From Sesamum alatum (lineage: Eukaryota > Streptophyta > Magnoliopsida > Lamiales > Pedaliaceae): a DNA stretch of 64,000 nucleotides. The position numbers were made by a program, and so were the translations under genes. Shown here one piece after another: positions 57,435 to 64,000 of the stretch (its first letter is position 1; each line of letters opens with the position of its first letter). The stretch is from contig JACGWO010000012.1 of the NCBI GenBank assembly GCA_034509735.1, positions 8,182,367 through 8,246,366 on the forward strand. Reading direction: 5' to 3'. Under the pieces are notes generated by a model. That model searched no databases, was not told where the DNA came from, and was given only the letters and a program-made list of their open reading frames with translations.

Positions 57435-59246
57435 TTGGAATGTTTTAGTTCAAACCTTTCCAAAAGGTATGAACACAAAAAGGAGAAAATTTGCAGAGAT
57501 TTGGAGAGTTTTTTATGGAAAATTCGTGCAAGACCAAGGCCATCCAAGTTATCTGAATGGTTTTGTATATGTAGAGTTGTTGAATTCAAAAGTCAACTTC
57601 TCTTGTCAACTTCCAAAGCAACCTACATACACACACCACTATCTACATAACCATGCACCATTATAGCAAATAAAACCACCCACCAAACCATATAAAGGCT
57701 GTTCATATGTGCCTCACATGTGGAGGATTTTAATTCCTCCTTCACTTGCTATAAATTGTATTTTCCATGGACTAGGACTACTAGTCTTGGACTTTTATTT
57801 AATCTAATTAAATTAAAGTCTAAAAAAAATCCATTGGGCATTAATTAATCCAATTAATCTCAATCCAATTGAATGTCATAAGTTTTTTAATCCAATTAAA
57901 TAAACAGAAGTCTGAACTCTTATTAATTGATCCAATCAATTAATTAATCCAAACCCGATAAATTAATCCAATTAATTTAAAGGTCTAAGTCCAAAAATTA
58001 ACTAATCCAATTAATTAATTCTTGGACCATCCATCAAATGGATTTCCAATAAATGATCCAACTATTTATTTTTCTCCTTGAATTAATTTAATCCAATTAA
58101 ATTAATTCGTTTCTTCTAGAATTAATTCCAAATTAATTCTACCAATTCCATAGTAATTTGTGTGTGACTCTTAGGTTCATCCTCAGCTAGACTTGGGCTT
58201 GTGCCCAACACAATTGTTCAATTAAATCCAATTTAATTAATTATTTTTCAATGAACCATTAATCGGAAAACGCCCGTCACCATGGGTGGTCGTCTAGCAA
58301 CGGTCCATGGCACTAGAGACTAGGTGAATGTTGGCGTGAACACTAAGGCTCCAGATTACCATAGGAGTATGGTCCTTCCATCATCTGTCTCCCAGTCTAA
58401 GTTTAGGGCATGGAATTGGGCGTCGGTTCCCATCCTGAACTAGACAACTATGCTCAATAACTCGAGACACGTTTGCTCTATTGATCGACGTAGGAAACCA
58501 TTCCCTACCCGACCAATCATTGTGGCCATAGACTTAAAGAGCTTAAACTGTCTCAGAGCGCATAGGAGACTCGACTGTCATATACTGATAGGTGACGGAT
58601 CCTATCTTGGAATCCACCGTCCTCAATACATATTCCGACTGCACTAGATAAGGTTTATAATGAACGTATCCCAGATACGGACATCTCTTGCCAGATCTTA
58701 GATACATCCATCATATGCATGCGACTGCCATGATTCCTCAAGTCCGAGGACTAATATCGTACTATCGGAGTCAGGAATTCAAGTCATCCGACAAAGCCTC
58801 CAAGGCTTTCATATGACGATTCCCACAAGTCAGTTCAGTCAGCTAACATCCTTGTCAACTAACCCACTAATATTGCATAGACGTCCAACGTCTGTCACCG
58901 ATGAAACACGATAGTCATCCAATGAATGCAATCCTTAGTGCAAGTCTCTATAGGACCCTCGATGCCCTGTCTCGAGGTCCTCGACTTGGAACATTTCAGA
59001 CGAACCCTCAGAAGTTGGTTTCATAGCTGCCATCCAATGCGCAACCCAACTACATGGGTTATCCAATTGGTCTGTGGGCATTTGTTGTGACGTTAAACGT
59101 CGTTTAACGTAATCAATAAGCACAACAAACACATAGTACAAAGGATGAATACTTACTATATTCATCAAGTCAATATTACTTTAATAAAGATTGCTAAATA
59201 GTACCCAAAACCACCAATCCAATTGGCTTTCTGGACTGTTCTAACA
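57435..59246 (-). repeat. Family V LTR of V-b, U5 end missing
   Basis: It ends TTCTAACA at 59246. Its U3 repeats the hairpins of V-a, including perfect 13-bp arms at 58080-58092 / 58096-58108 and 10-bp arms AGAATTAATT / AATTAATTCT near 58118-58140. Confidence 0.85.
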
Positions 59247-60458
59247 CCAACATCTCAACTTTCCATATTTAATCGATAAATCCCATATACCGATTAAACG
59301 GGGGCCCTATATAATATCGGCTCGTCCATCCAATGGACAATCCTTAAGTAATCGAATTACTTATTCATCCTTCCAAATTGACTCCAAGTCAATCTCTCAA
59401 CCTTCTCGGTGATTTGTGTGTGACCCTTTAGATTCACCCTCAACTAGACTTTGGCCCGTATCCCACAAGGGCCCGTTACCATGGGTTGCCATCTAGCAAC
59501 GGTCCATGGCACTAGAGACTAGGTGAATGTTGGCGTGAACATTAAGGCGCCGATTCCATACGGGTTCGGTCCTTCCGTCTACTGTTTCCCGGCCTTAGTC
59601 TAGGGTATGGAATTGGGCGTCGGTTCCCATCTTTGACTGAGCATCTATGCTTAATACTCAAGACTACGCATGCCTCATTGCATCGACACAGGAAACCATT
59701 CCCTGTTCAACCAACCACTGTGGCCACATCTTTAAACAGTATGAACGTGTCTCCGAGTGCATAAGAGGTACCTCTGTCACATACTGACAGGGGACGGATC
59801 CTCCTCTTGGAACCCACTGTCCTCACTACATATTTCGACTGCACCGGACAAGGCTTATAATGATCATATTACAGAATGATCACTTCTCGCCAGATCTAAG
59901 AAACAGCCGTCCTGTGCACGCAGCTGCCATGGTTCCTCAAGTCTGAGGACTACTCCCGTACTATCAGAACCGAGGAAATCCAGTCATACCGACCAAGCCT
60001 CAAAGGCTTCCATATGATGATCCCCGCGAATCAATCCAATCGGTTTGACCCCAGTCGACCAACCCATCAAGATCGTGTAGGCATTCCATGCTTGTCGTTG
60101 ATGAAACACGGCACTCATCCAATGAACACGACTCTTGGTGCAAGTCTCTATAGGACTCTCGATGCCCTGTCTCGAGGTCCTTGACTTGGAACATTTCAGA
60201 CCCAACTCTTAATCAGGTTGTTTCATGACCACCATCCAATGCATGGCCGAACTGCATGAGTTGTTAATCGGGGTCTATGGGCTTTGTTGCGATATAAGTA
60301 AAACACGGTTTTAACATATGTAAAATGAGCGCAACAAAGAAAATACCATTTGTGATGAACACTCATCTTATTCATCACATAATATTACATTTACATCAAA
60401 TTGTCAAATAGGTTACAAAACACCAAACCTATTGGCTTTCTAGTTACCTATTCGAACA
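59247..60458 (-). repeat. Family IV LTR of IV-b, U5 half missing
   Basis: U3 part of a family IV LTR, starting mid-LTR at CCAACATC right after V-b and ending TTCGAACA, a mutated form of TTCTAACA. The polypurine tract follows at once. Confidence 0.86.
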
Positions 60459-62950
60459 ATCTCCCACTTGACCTAAAGACAATCACCCAATGTGGATCTG
60501 CTATGTTTTCTGCGGAGCTGACTCTGTCCATCCAAACGTCACCCCTGCTAACCACCTCTCTGAGCAGATGGTAGCGTCTAAGAATATGCTTGGATGCTAT
60601 GTTCCTTTGCTTGCGCTATGGTCCCATTGTTATCGCACAAGATAACCACTGACTCAGCAATGCTAGGTACTATACCCAACTCTTGGATGTAGCTTTTCAT
60701 TCAAACCGCCTCCTTAGCAGCTTCCGAAACTACTATGTATTCAGATTTTGTGGTGGAGTCCGTCGTGGTAGCCTGCTTGGAACTCTTCCACGAAACCATG
60801 CCACCATTTAGTCTGAATACAGAAACTAGACTAAGACTTGGCATCATCGTTATCCGACTAGAAGCTAGCGTCGTTATAGCCTTCTAGTATCAACTCTCCT
60901 CCATCGTAGATCAAGAACATGTCCTTAGTCCTGTTCAGGTACTTCAGGATAGTCTTGACTGCACTCTAGTGTGTCTCCCCGGCACACGACTGATATTGAC
61001 TAGTCACGCTCAAAGCGAAAGCCACATCAGGTTTAGTGCACTGGAGAACGTACTGAATGCTGCCTACGGCTGAAGGATGTCCAATATCTGTTTAAGCTCC
61101 TCATCGTTCTTAGGAGACTGCTTCTTGGATAACTTAATTCCATGCCTCATAGGAAGGAATCCTCGTTTTGAGTTCTCCATCTTGAATCTCTTCAAGACCT
61201 TCTCAATATACGAGGACTGGGCCATTCCTAACATCCTTCTAGATCTATCCCTGTAGATCTTGATACCAAGGATGTAGGATGCCTCGCCCATATCCTTCAT
61301 AAAGAATTGCGTTGACAACCAAGCTTTAGAGGTTCCCAACATCTTAGCATCATTCACAATGAGCAAGATGTCATCCACGTAAAGCACTAGAAACGCAACC
61401 GAGCTCCCACTGATCTTCTTATATACACAAGGATCGGACTCATTCTTGATGAAATCATATCCCCGTATGACCTCATCAAAACGTATTTTCCAGCTTCGGG
61501 AAGCTTGTTTGAGGTCATAGATGGACCTTTGGAGACGGCAAACCTTCTTCTCTTCTCCAACTAATGTGAAACCTTCCGGTTGATCCATATAGATATTTTC
61601 CTCTGCAAAACCGTTGAAGAAGGCAGTTTTCACGTCCATCTGTCATATTTCATAGTCATACCATGTTGCAAGCAGTATTCGAATGGACTTAGCCATTACT
61701 ACGGGCGAGTAGGTTTCCTCAAAATCGACCCCGGGTCGCTGAGTGTAACCCTTCGCCACAAGCCTGGCTTTGAAGGTTGTAATCTCCTCGTTAGCTCCAA
61801 CCTTAAGTTTGTAGACCCATTTACACCCTACGGGTTTTACCCCTTTGGGTGGGTCCACTAGGGTCCAAACCTGGTTTGTACCCATCAAGTCCATCTCGGA
61901 TTTTATAGCCTCAAGCCACTTATCCGAATCGATGTCCGACATCGCTTCTCCGTACGTCTTTGGATCATTATGCAACTGACCAGTCAGGCCCAGAAATCCA
62001 TACCTATCAGGTGCTTGGGATACTTTGGCCGACTTATGGAGGACTGGAACATCATCAATGGGAACCACCGAATCAGATGTCACTGCCGCCTCATAGGGTA
62101 CCCACTTGATTCCTCAAGGAGTACCTCATCGCGTCGACTATCCGATGGAAAATCCTTTTCCAAGAACATTGTGTTTCGCTAGACATAAACCTTTTTCTTG
62201 GAGGAATCATAGAAATAATACCCCGCAGTTTCTTTTGGATACCCGATGAACCTGCATAAACTAGACCTTCAGTCCAGTTTATCTCCCACTAATCTCTTGA
62301 CATATACGGGGCAACCCCACACTTTCAAGTATTTGTAGGAGGCAGGCTTTCCATGCCATATCTCATATGGCGTCTGGGATATCTTCTTAGATGGCGCCAA
62401 GTTCAAAACTTTGGCCGCCGTCTTAAGAACTTATCCCCAGAAGGATAAGGGGAGTTCGGTAAAACTCATCATGGATCGGACCATGTCCACTAAGGTCCGA
62501 TTCCTCCTTTCAGACATACCATTAAGATGTGGTGTTCCAGGAGGGGTCCACTTAAATAATCAATAAACTCACCACTCAAATACTCACCACCTCGGTCCGA
62601 CCAAAGGGCTTTGATCTTTCGATCGGTTTAGTTCTCTACTTCAAGTCTGTATTCTTTAAACTTTCCAAAGGCTTCAGACTTATACCTCATCAGGTAAACA
62701 TAACCATACCGTAAGTGATCATCAATAAAGATTATGAAGTACGAGTACCCGCCTCTAGCCTGAGTATTTAGTGAGCCACAAACGTCCGTATGGATCAAAT
62801 CCAACAGACCGTTGGCTAGCGTGCTTTGTCCAACAAAGGGTTTCTTGGTCATCTTTCCCTTATGACAGGATTCGCAGGTTGGTAGGTTGTCCAAATCGTC
62901 TATTTCTAGACTCTTTGACTCTACCAACCTTATTATCCTATATTTAGAAA
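60459..62950 (-). pseudogene. Broken pol of IV-b
   Basis: Minus-strand blocks: integrase 62628-62927 (TCESCHKGKMTKKPF, HTDVCGSL) and decayed integrase core to about 62100, RT start 61643-62083, RT core 61064-61639 (MDVKTAFFNGF, YVDDILLI), then RNase H to about 60490 with stops. A deletion near 60490 removes the usual pol end, and another near 61070 cuts the linker after RT. The stop just after YDYEI (at 61643) falls next to the Trp codon mutated in I-b and II-b. Not functional. Confidence 0.86.
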
Positions 62951-62969
62951 TATGACCTAACCTCGCATG

Positions 62970-64000
62970 TCATATATGTGCGTTATCATGATTATCATAT
63001 TTTCGTTTGTGTTCCGCAGTCATAATCCAATTAGACTGTTGAAGTATGTACAGACCGTTTCCCAATATACCAAGCAAATGAGAAATACGATCTTTTATAA
63101 TGAAAAAACCATTTTTATTGATGGTAAATGAGTATCCCTCCTTGTCAAGGACCGGGATAGATACAATATTTTTAATCATGCTAGGTACATAGAAATAGTC
63201 GTTCCGTACAATCCTAACATGACTACTAATGGTTAACTCCATTGATCCTACGGCTTCCGCAGCAACGGCCTTGCCATCGCCTAGTCTCAGGATCATCTCA
63301 TCCTTGGTTAGCCTTCTGCTTCTTTGCAGTGCCTGCAAATCATTGCAGATGTGAGCACCACACCCGGTATCCAATACGCATGAAGCAAAATTAGTTATCA
63401 TGTTTACTTCAACCACAAACATACCTGGGTTAGAGAGGAGTTGTGGGCACTCCCTCTTCCAATGCCCCTTTCCTTGGCAATGCATGCAGACATCATTTGC
63501 CTTAGACCGTTGAGAACCACGGGCCTTCCTTTTCCCTTTGTCCATCCCCACCGGGGCGACAGGGGCGCCTGGAGCGCGAGCAGGGGCCGCAACCGTCTTC
63601 CCCTTTCCCTTCTTCCTCTTCCAGCGTCCGGCCCTCTTGCCATTCGCTTTGGAGGTTGAAGCCTCTCCTATCAATACCGCCGGCGCCAACTTGTGGGTCG
63701 TTGCCTCGTATTGGACCAGCATGTTGATCAACTCATGAATAGACTTCTTAAGTCCGTTCATGTTGTAGTTTACAATAAACGGGTCATAGGACGGAGGAAG
63801 GGACTGGAGGATCACATCAATGTACGTGTCATTGTTAAGCCCAGCTTTAAGGTCCTCGAGTTTCTCCACTAGGGAGAGCATCTTAACCCCACGACTCTAT
63901 ACAGACGATCCTTCAGCAAGCTTGGTGCCAAAGAATGCTTTTGTGGCGACATATCTAATATGCCTATTCGGAACCGCATAAACCTCGTTCATGCGGAGCA
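62970..64000 (-). pseudogene. Gag-protease region of IV-b, 5' end beyond the window
   Basis: An open stretch of 303 codons (62970-63881) holds the Gag C-terminal domain (DVILQSLPPSYDPFIVNYNMN), a Lys/Arg-rich tail, knuckle CMHCQGKGHWKREC, protease CVLDTGCGAHIC and the pre-integrase region to a break near 62970. Upstream the frame is interrupted by TAG at 63897-63899 (from CAG in SVQSHGVK) but continues as Gag to the window end. Gag packages RNA and protease cuts the polyprotein; this copy would give only a fragment. Confidence 0.87.

Larger units (their letters stand above)
55357..59246 (-). mobile_element. Copia element V-b remnant
   Basis: Body from integrase to leader (55357-57434) joined to a cut 5' LTR (57435-59246). 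RT/RNase H and the 3' LTR are gone on the left, where V-f abuts. Most of the leader, PBS and LTR start were deleted at a TTGG microhomology (57435-57438). The right flank is the interior of a family IV LTR. Confidence 0.8.
59247..64000 (-). mobile_element. Copia element IV-b, cut by V-b and the window edge
   Basis: Partial 3' LTR (59247-60458), polypurine tract, broken pol and gag to 64000. It is close to IV-a but a separate copy with different lesions. The leader and 5' LTR lie beyond the window. Confidence 0.88.

Overview
The window is repeat-rich nuclear DNA of a flowering plant, probably a eudicot; that placement is an inference from the repeats. Nearly every base belongs to Ty1/copia LTR retrotransposons of one lineage with about 2-kb LTRs. 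The lineage is recognised by TG...CA LTRs starting TGTTAGAATAGG, a primer binding site TGGTATCAGAGCC matching the 3' end of plant initiator-Met tRNA, a shared polypurine tract (AGTGGGAGAT), and one fused gag-protease-integrase-RT-RNase H reading frame. The proteins look most like the Tork/Angela/TNT1-like group (family assignment by eye). I found no host gene, tRNA or rRNA gene, or CRISPR array.

I use five working LTR families, separated by U3/U5 sequence. Family I: element I-a (1-9468, minus, runs off the left edge), solo LTR I-s (23736-25729) and complete element I-b (33647-44066, minus). Family II: II-a (14670-17185, minus, cut) and II-b (17186-26417, plus, cut). Family III: solo LTR III-s (33118-45525, split by I-b) and inverted fragment III-f (52275-53987). 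Family IV: LTR pieces at 9469-14669, IV-a (45544-52274, minus) and IV-b (59247-64000, minus, runs off the right edge). Family V: V-a (26418-33117 plus 45526-45543, minus), inverted fragment V-f (53988-55356) and V-b (55357-59246, minus).

Layout, left to right: I-a; a chain of 5'-cut family IV LTR pieces; II-a inserted in a family IV LTR; II-b inserted in II-a's pol; I-s inside II-b's pol; V-a inserted in II-b's pol; solo III-s inserted in V-a's leader; I-b inserted in III-s; IV-a inserted in V-a's leader; two inverted LTR fragments; V-b; then IV-b. The left-hand boundaries stack six deep. Only I-b (ATTTC), I-s (ATGAC) and III-s (CGCGG) have both target-site duplications in the window.

I-b is nearly intact: its LTRs differ by about 3 substitutions and 4 one-base indels, and its roughly 1350-codon polyprotein has one in-frame amber codon. 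It could have come from, or been moved by, a recently active family. The other bodies carry stops, frameshifts and deletions. The coding logic is the normal copia one: Gag forms the particle, protease cuts the polyprotein, RT/RNase H copies the RNA from the tRNA-iMet primer, and integrase inserts the DNA.

The most notable non-coding signal is structural. All five families carry a U3 domain with two conserved stems around a family-specific hairpin, and runs of short hairpins with 3-base loops whose arms change in a compensating way between families. The 5' leaders carry a paired palindrome CACGACTCGTG about 80 bases apart, and families I, II and V carry GC-rich hairpins built on alternating CG.
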